From the NCBI GenBank assembly GCA_949152475.1, contig CASCJZ010000520.1, positions 868,001-932,000 of the forward strand: a stretch of 64,000 nt of DNA, given 5' to 3'. The notes beneath the pieces were generated by a model. The model was given only the letters and a program-made list of their open reading frames with translations, ran no database searches and was not told the origin of the DNA. Made by a program: the position numbers and the translations under genes. This DNA comes from Terebella lapidaria (lineage: Eukaryota > Annelida > Polychaeta > Terebellida > Terebellidae). Positions 12,101 through 24,440 of the stretch are shown piece by piece (position 1 is the stretch's first letter; each line of letters starts with the position of its first letter).

Positions 12101-15100
12101 TGTGTGACTGTGTGGTCTGTGTCACTGTGTGGTCTGTGTCACTGTGTGGTCTGTGTAACTGTGGTCAGTGTAACTGTGTGGTCTGTGTAACTGTGTGGTC
12201 TGTGTGACTGTGGGATCTGTGTAACTGTGCGGTCTGTGTAACTGTGCGGTCTGTGTAACTGTGTGGTCTGTGTCACTGTGGTCTGTGTAACTGTGTGGTC
12301 TGTGTGGTCTGTAACTGTGTGGTCTGTGTCACTGTGTGGTCTGTGTGACTGTGTGGTCTCTGTAACTGTGTGGTCTCTGTAACTGTGTGGTCTGTGTAGC
12401 TGTGGTCTCTGTAGCTGTGTGGTCTGTGTAACTGTGTGGTCTGTGTAACTGTGTGGTCTGTGTAACTGTGTGGTCAGTGTAACTGTGTGGTCTGTGTGAC
12501 TGTGTGGTCTGTGTAACTGTGTGGTCTGTGTAACTGTGTGGTCTGTGTAACTGTGTGGTCTGTGTAACTGTGTGGTCTGTGTAGCTGTGGTCTCTGTAGC
12601 TGTGTGGTCTGTGTAACTGTGTGGTCTGTGTAACTGTGTGGTCTGTGTAACTGTGTGGTCAGTGTAACTGTGTGCTCTGTGTAACTGTGTGGTCTGTGTA
12701 ACTGTGTGGTCTGTGTCACTGTGTGGTCAGTGTAACTGTGTGGTCTGTGTAACTGTGTGGTCAGAGTAACTGTGTGGTCAGTGTAACTGTGTGGTCTGTG
12801 TGGTATGTGTAACTGTGTGGTCTGTGTAACTGTTTAATCTGTGTAACTGTGTGGTCTGTGTCACTGTGTGGTCTGTGTGACTGTGTGGTCTGTGTGACTG
12901 TGTGTTCTGTGTAACTGTGTGGTCTGTGTGACTGTGTGGTCTGTGTAACTGTGTGGTCTGTGTAACTGTGTGGTCTGTGTAGCTGTGGTCTCTGTAGCTG
13001 TGTGGTCTGTGTAACTGTGTGGTCTGTGTAACTGTGTGGTCTGTGTAACTGTGTGGTCAGTGTAACTGTGTGCTCTGTGTAACTGTGTGGTCTGTGTAAC
13101 TGTGTGGTCTGTGTCACTGTGTGGTCAGTGTAACTGTGTGGTCTGTGTAGCTGTGGTCTCTGTAGCTGTGTGGTCTGTGTAACTGTGTGATCTGTGTGAC
13201 TGTGTGGTCTGTTTCACTGTGTGATCTGTGTAACTGTGTAACTGTGTGGTCTGTGTAACTGTGTGGTCTGTGTGGTCATTGTAACTGTGTGGTCTGTGTG
13301 ACTGTGTCGTCTGTGTCACTGTGTGGTCACTGTGTGGTCTGTGTGACTGTGGGATCTGTGTAACTGTGCGGTCTGTGTAACTGTGCGGTCTGTGTAACTG
13401 TGTGGTCTGTGTCACTGTGGTCTGTGTAACTGTGTGGTCTGTGTGGTCTGTAACTGTGTGGTCTGTGTCACTGTGTGGTCTGTGTGACTGTGTGGTCTCT
13501 GTAACTGTGTGGTCTGTGTAACTGTGTGGTCTGTGTAGCTGTGGTCTCTGTAGCTGTGTGGTCTGTGTAACTGTGTGGTCTGTGTAACTGTGTGGTCTGT
13601 GTAACTGTGTGGTCAGTGTAACTGTGTGGTCTGTGTGACTGTGTGGTCTGTGTAACTGTGTGGTCTCTGTAGCTGTGTGGTCTGTGTAACTGTGTGGTCT
13701 GTGTAACTGTGTGGTCTGTGTAACTGTGTGGTCAGTGTAACTGTGTGCTCTGTGTAATTGTGTGGTCTGTGTAACTGTGTGGTCTGTGTCACTGTGTGGT
13801 CAGTGTAACTGTGTGGTCTGTGTAACTGTGTGGTCAGTGTAACTGTGTGGTCAGTGTAACTGTGTGGTCTGTGTGGTATGTGTAACTGTGTGGTCTGTGT
13901 AACTGTTTAATCTGTGTAACTGTGTGGTCTGTGTCACTGTGTGGTCTGTGTGACTGTGTGGTCTGTGTGACTGTGTGTTCTGTGTAACTGTGTGGTCTGT
14001 GTGACTGTGTGGTCTGTGTAACTGTGTGGTCTGTGTAACTGTGTGGTCTGTGTAGCTGTGGTCTCTGTAGCTGTGTGGTCTGTGTAACTGTGTGATCTGT
14101 GTGACTGTGTGGTCTGTTTCACTGTGTGATCTGTGTAACTGTGTGGTCTGTGTAACTGTGTGGTCTGTGTGGTCATTGTAACTGTGTGGTCTGTGTGACT
14201 GTGTCGTCTGTGTAACTGTGTAGTCTGTGTCACTGTGTGGTCTGTGTCACTGTGTGGTCTGTGTCACTGTGTGGTCAGTGTAACTGTGTGGTCTGTGTAA
14301 ATGTGTGGTCTGTGTGACTGTGTGGTCAGTGTCACTGTGTGGACTGTGTGACTGTGTGGTCTGTGTCACTGTGTGATCTGTGTAACTGTGTGGTCTGTGT
14401 AACTGTGTGGTCAGTGTAACTGTGTGGTCTGTGTAACTGTGGTCTGTGTGGTATGTGTAACTGTGTGGTCTGTGTAACTGTTTAATCTGTGTAACTGTGT
14501 GGTCTGTGTAACTGTGCGGTCTGTGTCACTGTGCGGTCTGTGTCACTGTGTGGTCTGTGTCACTGTGTGGTCTGTGTCACTGTGTGGTCTGTGTAACTGT
14601 GTGGTCTGTGTAACTGTGCGGTCTGTGTAACTGTGTGGTCTGTGTCACTGTGGTCTGTGTAACTGTGTGGTCTGTGTGGTCTGTGTAACTGTGTGGTCAG
14701 TGTAACTGTGTGCTCTGTGTAATTGTGTGGTCTGTGTAACTGTGTGGTCTGTGTCACTGTGTGGTCAGTGTAACTGTGTGGTCTGTGTAACTGTGTGGTC
14801 AGTGTAACTGTGTGGTCAGTGTAACTGTGTGGTCTGTGTGGTATGTGTAACTGTGTGGTCTGTGTAACTGTTTAATCTGTGTAACTGTGTGGTCTGTGTC
14901 ACTGTGTGGTCTGTGTGACTGTGTGGTCTGTGTGACTGTGTGTTCTGTGTGACTGTGTGGTCTGTGTGACTGTGTGGTCTGTGTAACTGTGTGGTCTGTG
15001 TAACTGTGTGGTCTGTGTAGCTGTGGTCTCTGTAGCTGTGTGGTCTGTGTAACTGTGTGATCTGTGTGACTGTGTGGTCTGTTTCACTGTGTGATCTGTG

Positions 15101-18100
15101 TAACTGTGTGGTCTGTGTAACTGTGTGGTCTGTGTGGTCATTGTAACTGTGTGGTCTGTGTGACTGTGTGGTCTGTGTGACTGTGTGATCTGTGTAACTG
15201 TGCGGTCTGTGTAACTGTGTGGTCTGTGTCACTGTGGTCTGTGTAACTGTGTGGTCTGTGTAACTGTGGTCTCTGTAGCTGTGTGGTCTGTGTGACTGTG
15301 TGGTCTGTGTAACTGTGTGGTCTGTGTAACTGTGTGGTCTGTGTAACTGTGGTCTCTGTAGCTGTGTGGTCAGTGTAACTGTGTGGTCAGTGTAACTGTG
15401 TGGTCTGTGTAACTGTGTGGTCTGTGTAACTGTGTGGTCTGTGTAACTGTGTGGTATGTGTCCCTGTGTGGTCTGTGTAACTGTGTGGTCAGTGTAACTG
15501 TGTGGTCTGTGTAACTGTGGTCTGTGTGGTCTGTGTAACTGTGTGATCTGTGTAACTGTGTGGTCTGTGTGACTGTGTGGTCTGTTTGGTTTGTGTGGTC
15601 TGTGTAACTGTGTGGTCTGTGTAACTGTGTGGTCTGTGTAATTGTGTGGTCTGTGTCACTGTGGTCTGTGTAACTGTGTGGTCTGTGTGGTCTGTAACTG
15701 TGTGGTCTGTGTCACTGTGTGGTCTGTGTCACTGTGTGGTCTGTGTAACTGTGTGGTCTGTGTGGTCTGTGTAACTGTGGTCAGTGTAACTGTGTGGTCT
15801 GTGTAACTGTGTGGTCTGTGTGGTCTGTGTAACTGTGGTCAGTGTAACTGTGTGGTCTGTGTAACTGTGTGGTCTGTGTGACTGTGTGGTCTGTGTCACT
15901 GTGTGGTCTGTGTCACTGTGTGGTCTGTGTAACTGTGTAATCTGTGTAACTGTGTGCTCTGTGTGACTGTGTGGTCTGTGTAACTGTGTGCTCTGTGTAA
16001 CTGTGTGGTCTGTGTAACTGTGTGATCTGTGTCACTGTGGTCTGTGTAACTGTGTGGTCTGTGTAACTGTGTGGTATGTGTGGCTGTGTGGTCTGTGTAA
16101 CTGTGTGGTCTGTGTGATGGGGTGGTCTGTGTAACTGTGTGATCTGTGTAACTGTGTGGTCTGTGTGACTGTGTGGTCTGTTTGGTTTGTGTGGTCTGTG
16201 TAACTGTGTGGTCTGTGTAACTGTGTGGTCTGTGTAACTGTGTGGTCTGTGTAATTGTGTGGTCTGTGTCACTGTGGTCTGTGTAACTGTGTGGTCTGTG
16301 TGGTCTGTAACTGTGTGGTCTGTGTCACTGTGTGGTCTGTGTGACTGTGTGGTCTGTGTCACTGTGTGGTCTGTGTGGTCTGTGTAACTGTGGTCAGTGT
16401 AACTGTGTGGTCTGTGTAACTGTGTGGTCTGTGTGACTGTGTGATCTGTGTGACTGTGCGGTCTGTGTAACTGTGCGGTCTGTGTAACTGTGTGGTCTGT
16501 GTCACTGTGGTCTGTGTAACTGTGTGGTCTGTGTGGTCTGTGTCACTGTGTGGTCTGTGTGACTGTGTGGTCTGTGTAACTGTGTGGTCTGTGTGGTCTG
16601 TGTGATCTGTGTGACTGTGTGGTCTGTGTGACTGTGTGGTCTGTTTAACTGTGTGGTCTGTGTGGTCTGTGTAACTGTGTGGTCTGTGTAACTGTGGTCC
16701 GTGTAACTGTGTGGTCTGTGTCAGTGTGTGGTCTGTGTCACTGTGTGGTCTGTGTAACTGTGTGGTCTGTGTGACTGTGTGGTTTGTGTCACTGTGTTCT
16801 GTGTAACTGTGTGGTTTGTGTGGTCTGTGTAACTGTGTGGTCTGTGTAACTGTGGTCTGTGGCACTGTGTGGTCTGTGTCACTGTGTGGTCTGTGTAACT
16901 GTGTGGTCTGTGTGACTGTGTGGTCTGTGTAACTGTGTGGTCTGTGTAACTGTGTAATCTGTGTAACTGTGTGGTCTGTGTGACTGTGTGGTCTGTGTGA
17001 CTGTGTGCTCTGTGTGACTGTGAGGTCTGTGTTACTGTGTGGTCAGTGTAACTGTGTGGTCTCTGTGAATGTGGTCTGTGTGACTGTGTGGTCTGTGTAA
17101 CTGTGTGGTCAGTGTCACTGTGTGGTCTGTGTAACTGTGTGGTCTGTGTAACTGTGTGGTCTGTGTAACTGTGAGGTCTGTGTAACTGTGTGGTGTGTGT
17201 GACTGTGTGGTCTATGTAACTGTGTGGTCAGTGTAACTGTGTGGTCTGTGTAACTGTGTGGTTTGTGTGACTGTGTGGTCTATGTAACTGTGTGGTCTGT
17301 GTAACTGTGTTGTCAGTGTAACTGTGTGGTCAGTGTAACTGTGTGGTCTGTGTGGTATGTGTAACTGTGTGGTCTGTGTAACTGTTTAATCTGTGTAACT
17401 GTGTGGTCTGTGTAACTGTGCGGTCTGTGTCACTGTGCGGTCTGTGTCACTGTGTGGTCTGTGTCACTGTGTGGTCTGTGTCACTGTGTGGTCTGTGTAA
17501 CTGTGCGGTCTGTGTAACTGTGCGGTCTGTGTAACTGTGCGGTCTGTGTGACTGTGCGGTCTGTGTGACTGTGTGGTCTGTGTGACTGTGTGGTCTGTGT
17601 GACTGTGGTCTGTGTGACTGTGTGGTCTGTGTAGCTGTGTGGTCTGTGTGGTCTGTGTAACTGTGTGGTCTGTGTAACTGTGGTCTGTGTAACTGTGGTC
17701 TGTGTGGTCTGTGTAACTGTGTGGTCTGTGTAACTGTGTGGTCTGTGTAACTGTGTGATCTGTGTAACTATGTGGTCTGTGTAACTGTGTGGGCAGTGTA
17801 ACTGTGTGGTCTGTGTGGTCTGTGTGACTGTGTGGTTTGTGTAACTGTGTGGTCTGTGTTACTGTGTGGTCAGTGTAATTGTGTGGTCTGTGTGACTGTG
17901 TGGTCTGTGTAACTGTGTGGTCTGTGTGACTGTGTGGTCAGTGTTACTGTGTGGTCTGTGTGACTGTGTGGTCTGTGTGACTGTGTGGTCAGTGTAACTG
18001 TGTGGTCTGTGTAACTGTGTGGTCTGTGTGACTGTGTGGTCAGTGTCACTGTGTGGACTGTGTGACTGTGTGGTCTGTGTCACTGTGTGGTCTGTGTAAC

Positions 18101-19000
18101 TGTGTGGTCTGTGTAACTGTGTGGTCAGTGTAACTGTGTGGTCTGTGTAACTGTGGTCTGTGTGGTCTGTGTAACTGTGTGGTCTGTGGAACTGTGTGAT
18201 CTGTGTAACTGTGTGGTCTGTGTAACTGTGTGGTCTGTGTAACTGTGGGGTCTGTGTGGTCTGTGTGACTGTGTGGTCTGTGTGACTGTGTGGTGTGTAA
18301 CTGTGTGGTCTGTGTGACTGTGTGGTCAGTGTAACTGTGTGGTCTGTGTAACTGTGTGCTCTGTGTAACTGTGTGGTCTGTGTAACTGTGTGGTCTGTGT
18401 CACTGTGGTCTGTGTAACTGTGTGGTCTGTGTAACTGTGTGGTCTGTGTCACTGTGTGGTATGTGTGACTGTGTGGTCTGTGTAACTGTGTGGTCTGTGT
18501 GATGGTGTGGTCTGTGTAACTGTGTGGTATGTGTCCCTGTGTGGTCTGTGTAACTGTGTGGTCAGTGTAACTGTGTGCTCTGTGTAACTGTGTGGTCTGT
18601 GTAACTGTGTGGTCTGTGTCACTGTGTGGTCAGTGTAACTGTGTGGTCTGTGTAACTGTGTGCTCAGTGTAACTGTGTGGTCAGTGTAACTGTGTGGTCT
18701 GTGTGGTATGTGTAACTGTGTGGTCTGTGTAACTGTTTAATCTGTGTAACTGTGTGGTCTGTGTAACTGTGCAGTCTGTGTAACTCTGCGGTCTGTGTCA
18801 CTGTGCGGTCTGTGTCACTGTGTGGTCTGTGTCACTGTGTGGTCTGTGTCACTGTGTGGTCTGTGTAACTGTGCGGTCTGTGTAACTGTGCAGTCTGTGT
18901 AACTGTGCGGTCTGTGTGACTGTGTGGTCTGTGTGACTGTGTGGTCTGTGTGACTGTGGTCTGTGTGACTGTGTGGTCTGTGTGATCTGTGTGACTGTGT
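12101..19000. repeat. ~6.9-kb higher-order repeat, copy B
   Basis: This is the fullest copy. Its left part (12.1-13.4 kb) matches the start of copy C at 19.0-20.3 kb with offset 6887 (TTTAAT 12833 and 19720). The remainder matches copy A. It contains extra reiterated material: a ~0.5-kb segment around 14.69-15.15 kb repeats sequence just upstream (TTTAAT at 13906, 14481 and 14873 are unusually close) and is absent at the corresponding point of copy A. Private differences include GTGTAAATGTG near 14297. Confidence 0.75.
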
Positions 19001-22000
19001 GGTCTGTGTGACTGTGTGGTCTGTGTCACTGTGTGGTCTGTGTAACTGTGGTCAGTGTAACTGTGTGGTCTGTGTAACTGTGTGGTCTGTGTGACTGTGG
19101 GATCTGTGTAACTGTGCGGTCTGTGTAACTGTGCGGTCTGTGTAACTGTGTGGTCTGTGTCACTGTGGTCTGTGTAACTGTGTGGTCTGTGTGGTCTGTA
19201 ACTGTGTGGTCTGTGTCACTGTGTGGTCTGTGTGACTGTGTGGTCTCTGTAACTGTGTGGTCTCTGTAACTGTGTGGTCTGTGTAGCTGTGGTCTCTGTA
19301 GCTGTGTGGTCTGTGTAACTGTGTGGTCTGTGTAACTGTGTGGTCTGTGTAACTGTGTGGTCAGTGTGACTGTGTGGTCTGTGTGACTGTGTGGTCTGTG
19401 TAACTGTGTGGTCTGTGTAACTGTGTGGTCTGTGTAACTGTGTGGTCTGTGTAACTGTGTGGTCTGTGTAGCTGTGGTCTCTGTAGCTGTGTGGTCTGTG
19501 TAACTGTGTGGTCTGTGTAACTGTGTGGTCTGTGTAACTGTGTGGTCAGTGTAACTGTGTGCTCTGTGTAACTGTGTGGTCTGTGTAACTGTGTGGTCTG
19601 TGTCACTGTGTGGTCAGTGTAACTGTGTGGTCTGTGTAACTGTGTGGTCAGAGTAACTGTGTGGTCAGTGTAACTGTGTGGTCTGTGTGGTATGTGTAAC
19701 TGTGTGGTCTGTGTAACTGTTTAATCTGTGTAACTGTGTGGTCTGTGTCACTGTGTGGTCTGTGTGACTGTGTGGTCTGTGTGACTGTGTGTTCTGTGTA
19801 ACTGTGTGGTCTGTGTGACTGTGTGGTCTGTGTAACTGTGTGGTCTGTGTAACTGTGTGGTCTGTGTAGCTGTGGTCTCTGTAGCTGTGTGGTCTGTGTA
19901 ACTGTGTGGTCTGTGTAACTGTGTGGTCTGTGTAACTGTGTGGTCAGTGTAACTGTGTGCTCTGTGTAACTGTGTGGTCTGTGTAACTGTGTGGTCTGTG
20001 TCACTGTGTGGTCAGTGTAACTGTGTGGTCTGTGTAGCTGTGGTCTCTGTAGCTGTGTGGTCTGTGTAACTGTGTGATCTGTGTGACTGTGTGGTCTGTT
20101 TCACTGTGTGATCTGTGTAACTGTGTAACTGTGTGGTCTGTGTAACTGTGTGGTCTGTGTGGTCATTGTAACTGTGTGGTCTGTGTGACTGTGTCGTCTG
20201 TGTCACTGTGTGGTCTGTGTCACTGTGTGGTCTGTGTCACTGTGTGGTCTGTGTCACTGTGTGGTCAGTGTAACTGTGTGGTCTGTGTAACTGTGTGGTC
20301 TGTGTGACTGTGTGGTCAGTGTCACTGTGTGGACTGTGTGACTGTGTGGTCTGTGTCACTGTGTGATCTGTGTAACTGTGTGGTCTGTGTAACTGTGTGG
20401 TCAGTGTAACTGTGTGGTCTGTGTAACTGTGGTCTGTGTGGTATGTGTAACTGTGTGGTCTGTGTAACTGTTTAATCTGTGTAACTGTGTGGTCTGTGTA
20501 ACTGTGCGGTCTGTGTCACTGTGCGGTCTGTGTCACTGTGTGGTCTGTGTCACTGTGTGGTCTGTGTCACTGTGTGGTCTGTGTAACTGTGTGGTCTGTG
20601 TAACTGTGCGGTCTGTGTAACTGTGTGGTCTGTGTCACTGTGGTCTGTGTAACTGTGTGGTCTGTGTGGTCTGTGTAACTGTGGTCAGTGTAACTGTGTG
20701 GTCTGTGTAACTGTGTGGTCTGTGTGACTGTGTGATCTGTGTAACTGTGCGGTCTGTGTAACTGTGTGGTCTGTGTCACTGTGGTCTGTGTAACTGTGTG
20801 GTCTGTGTAACTGTGGTCTTTGTAGCTGTGTGGTCTGTGTGACTGTGTGGTCTGTGTAACTGTGTGGTCTGTGTAACTGTGTGGTCTGTGTAACTGTGGT
20901 CTCTGTAGCTGTGTGGTCAGTGTAACTGTGTGGTCAGTGTAACTGTGTGGTCTGTGTAACTGTGTGGTCTGTGTAACTGTGTGGTCTGTGTAACTGTGTG
21001 GTGTGTGTCCCTGTGTGGTCTGTGTAACTGTGTGGTCAGTGTAACTGTGTGATCTGTGTAACTGTGTGGTCTGTGTGACTGTGTGGTCTGTTTGGTTTGT
21101 GTGGTCTGTGTAACTGTGTGGTCTGTGTAATTGTGTGGTCTGTGTCACTGTGGTCTGTGTAACTGTGTGGTCTGTGTGGTCTGTAACTGTGTGGTCTGTG
21201 TCACTGTGTGGTCTGTGTCACTGTGTGGTCTGTGTAACTGTGTGGTCTGTGTGGTCTGTGTAACTGTGGTCAGTGTAACTGTGTGGTCTGTGTAACTGTG
21301 TGGTCTGTGTGGTCTGTGTAACTGTGGTCAGTGTAACTGTGTGGTCTGTGTAACTGTGTGGTCTGTGTCACTGTGTGGTCTGTGTCACTGTGTGGTCTGT
21401 GTCACTGTGTGGTCTGTGTCACTGTGTGGTCTGTGTAACTGTGTAATCTGTGTAACTGTGTGCTCTGTGTGACTGTGTGGTCTGTGTAACTGTGTGCTCT
21501 GTGTAACTGTGTGGTCTGTGTAACTGTGTGATCTGTGTCACTGTGGTCTGTGTAACTGTGTGGTCTGTGTAACTGTGTGGTATGTGTGGCTGTGTGGTCT
21601 GTGTAACTGTGTGGTCTGTGTGATGGGGTGGTCTGTGTAACTGTGTGATCTGTGTAACTGTGTGGTCTATGTGACTGTGTGGTCTGTTTGGTTTGTGTGG
21701 TCTGTGTAACTGTGTGGTCTGTGTAACTGTGTGGTCTGTGTAATTGTGTGGTCTGTGTCACTGTGGTCTGTGTAACTGTGTGGTCTGTGTGGTCTGTAAC
21801 TGTGTGGTCTGTGTCACTGTGTGGTCTGTGTGACTGTGTGGTCTGTGTAACTGTGTGGTCTGTGTGGTCTGTGTAACTGTGGTCAGTGTAACTGTGTGGT
21901 CTGTGTAACTGTGTGGTCTGTGTGACTGTGTGATCTGTGTGACTGTGCGGTCTGTGTAACTGTGCGGTCTGTGTAACTGTGTGGTCTGTGTCACTGTGGT

Positions 22001-22900
22001 CTGTGTAACTGTGTGGTCTGTGTGGTCTGTGTCACTGTGTGGTCTGTGTGACTGTGTGGTCTGTGTAACTGTGTGGTCTGTGTGGTCTGTGTGATCTGTG
22101 TGACTGTGTGGTCTGTGTGACTGTGTGGTCTGTGTAACTGTGTGGTCTGTGTGGTCTGTGTAACTGTGTGGTCTGTGTAACTGTGGTCCGTGTAACTGTG
22201 GTCCGTGTAACTGTGTGGTCTGTGTCAGTGTGTGGTCTGTGTCACTGTGTGGTCTGTGTAACTGTGTGGTCTGTGTGACTGTGTGGTCTGTGTCACTGTG
22301 TTCTGTGTAACTGTGTGGTTTGTGTGGTCTGTGTAACTGTGGTCTGTGGCACTGTGTGGTCTGTGTCACTGTGTGGTCTGCGTAACTGTGTGGTCTGTGT
22401 GACTGTGTGGTCTGTGTAACTGTGTGGTCTGTGTAACTGTGTAATCTGTGTAACTGTGTGGTCTGTGTGACTGTGTGGTCTGTGTGACTGTGTGCTCTGT
22501 GTGACTGTGTGGTCTGTGTAACTGTGTGGTCAGTGTAACTGTGTGGTCTCTGTGAATGTGGTCTGTGTGACTGTGTGGTCTGTGTAACTGTGTGGTCAGT
22601 GTCACTGTGTGGTCTGTGTAACTGTGTGGTCTGTGTAACTGTGTGGTCTGTGTAACTGTGAGGTCTGTGTAACTGTGTGGTGTGTGTGACTGTGTGGTCT
22701 ATGTAACTGTGTGGTCAGTGTAACTGTGTGGTCTGTGTAACTGTGTGGTTTGTGTGACTGTGTGGTCTATGTAACTGTGTGGTCTGTGTAACTGTGTGGT
22801 CAGTGTAACTGTGTGGTCAGTGTAACTGTGTGGTCTGTGTGGTATGTGTAACTGTGTGGTCTCTGTAACTGTTTAATCTGTGTAACTGTGTGGTCTGTGT
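19001..22900. repeat. ~6.9-kb higher-order repeat, copy C (internally shortened)
   Basis: Copy C begins like copy B, but the B-to-C offset shrinks stepwise: 6887 at 12833/19720, 5990 at 14481/20471, 5506 at 16116/21622 and 5487 at 17385/22872. Copy C is therefore shorter by about 0.9 kb and then about 0.5 kb, consistent with internal deletions, or with later insertions in B. The order of the remaining landmarks is unchanged. The right end passes into the 0.7-kb duplication at 22.3-23.7 kb. Confidence 0.72.
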
Positions 22901-23680
22901 AACTGTGCGGTCTGTGTCACTGTGCGCTCTGTGTCACTGTGTGGTCTGTGTCACTGTGTGGTCTGTGTGACTGTGTGGTCTGTGTCACTGTGTTCTGTGT
23001 AACTGTGTGGTTTGTGTGGTCTGTGTAACTGTGTGGTCTGTGTAACTGTGGTCTGTGGCACTGTGTGGTCTGTGTCACTGTGTGGTCTGTGTAACTGTGT
23101 GGTCTGTGTGACTGTGTGGTCTGTGTAACTGTGTGGTCTGTGTAACTGTGTAATCTGTGTAACTGTGTGGTCTGTGTGACTGTGTGGTCTGTGTGACTGT
23201 GTGCTCTGTGTGACTGTGTGGTCTGTGTAACTGTGTGGTCAGTGTAACTGTGTGGTTTCTGTGAATGTGGTCTGTGTGACTGTGTGGTCTGTGTAACTGT
23301 GTGGTCAGTGTCACTGTGTGGTCTGTGTAACTGTGTGGTCTGTGTAACTGTGTGGTCTGTGTAACTGTGAGGTCTGTGTAACTGTGTGGTGTGTGTGACT
23401 GTGTGGTCTATGTAACTGTGTGGTCAGTGTAACTGTGTGGTCTGTGTAACTGTGTGGTTTGTGTGACTGTGTGGTCTATGTAACTGTGTGGTCTGTGTAA
23501 CTGTGTGGTCAGTGTAACTGTGTGGTCAGTGTAACTGTGTGGTCTGTGTGGTATGTGTAACTGTGTGGTCTGTGTGGTATGTGTAACTGTGTGGTCTGTG
23601 TAACTGTTTAATCTGTGTAACTGTGTGGTCTGTGTAACTGTGCGGTCTGTGTCACTGTGCGGTCTGTGTCACTGTGTGGT
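22255..23680. repeat. ~0.7-kb tandem duplication
   Basis: The segment starting near 22255 is repeated starting near 22947. The rare GTGTTCTG variant is at 22300 and 22992 (offset 692). After an extra 17-mer in the second copy the offset becomes 709, seen in GGTCTGTGGCAC, GTGTAATCTG and the GTGAATGTGGTC unit. TTTAAT at 22872 and 23607 is offset by 735, because the second copy has one further 17-bp plus 9-bp addition (GGTATGTGTAAC repeated). One copy has GTCTCTGTGAATG where the other has TTTCTGTGAATG. Confidence 0.78.
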
Positions 23681-24090
23681 CTGTGTCACTGTGTGGTCTG
23701 TGTCACTGTGTGGTCTGTGTCACTGTGCGGTCTGTGTAACTGTGCGGTCTGTGTAACTGTGCGGTCTGTGTGACTGTGCGGTCTGTGTGACTGTGCGTTC
23801 TGTGTGACTGTGTGGTCTGTGTGACTGTGGTCTGTGTGACTGTGTGGTCTGTGTCACTGTGTGGTCTGTGTGATCTGTGTGACTGTGTGGTCTGTGTGAC
23901 TGTGTGGTCTGTGTAGCTGTGTGGTCTGTGTGGTCTGTGTAACTGTGTGGTCTGTGTAACTGTGGTCTGTGTAACTGTGGTCTGTGTGGTCTGTGTAACT
24001 GTGTGGTCTGTGTGACTGTGTGGTCTGTGTGACTGTGTGGTCTGTGTAACTGTGTGGTCTTTGTGGTCTGTGTGATCTGTGTAACTGTGT

Positions 24091-24126
24091 GGTCTTTGTG
24101 GTCTGTGTGGTCTGTGTGGTCTGTGT
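24091..24126. repeat. Four tandem 9-bp half-units
   Basis: GGTCTTTGT is followed by three copies of GGTCTGTGT before the next AACTG. The 17-mer normally alternates a 9-bp and an 8-bp half, so this is local expansion of the 9-bp half alone. The same run is at 26111-26146. Confidence 0.88.
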
Positions 24127-24310
24127 AACTGTGTGGTCTGTGCAATTGTGTGGTCTGTGTAAATGTGTAACTGTGTGGTCTGTGTGACTGTGTGGTCTGT
24201 GTGACTGTGTGGTCTGTGTAACTGTGTGGTGAGTGTAACTGTGTGGTATGTGTAACTGTGTGGTCTGTGTAACTGTTTATTCTGTGTAACTGTGTGGTCT
24301 GTGTAACTGT

Positions 24311-24440
24311 GCGGTCTGTGTCACTGTGCGGTCTGTGTCACTGTGCGGTCTGTGTCACTGTGCGGTCTGTGTCACTGTGTGGTCTGTGTCACTGTGTGGT
24401 CTGTGTCACTGTGTGGTCTGTGTCACTGTGTGGTCTGTGT
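24311..24440. repeat. Run of seven C-type units, the first flanked by four in-phase CpGs
   Basis: Seven successive units have C at the variable base (TCAC at 24321, 24338, 24355, 24372, 24389, 24406 and 24423). GCGG occurs at 24311, 24328, 24345 and 24362, so four CpGs sit exactly 17 bp apart. Such homogeneous runs are unusual here, where unit types normally alternate. Because C-type units remove the + strand TAA or TGA, this run also opens a short + strand frame, which is not a gene. An identical run occurs 2020 bp downstream. Confidence 0.85.
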
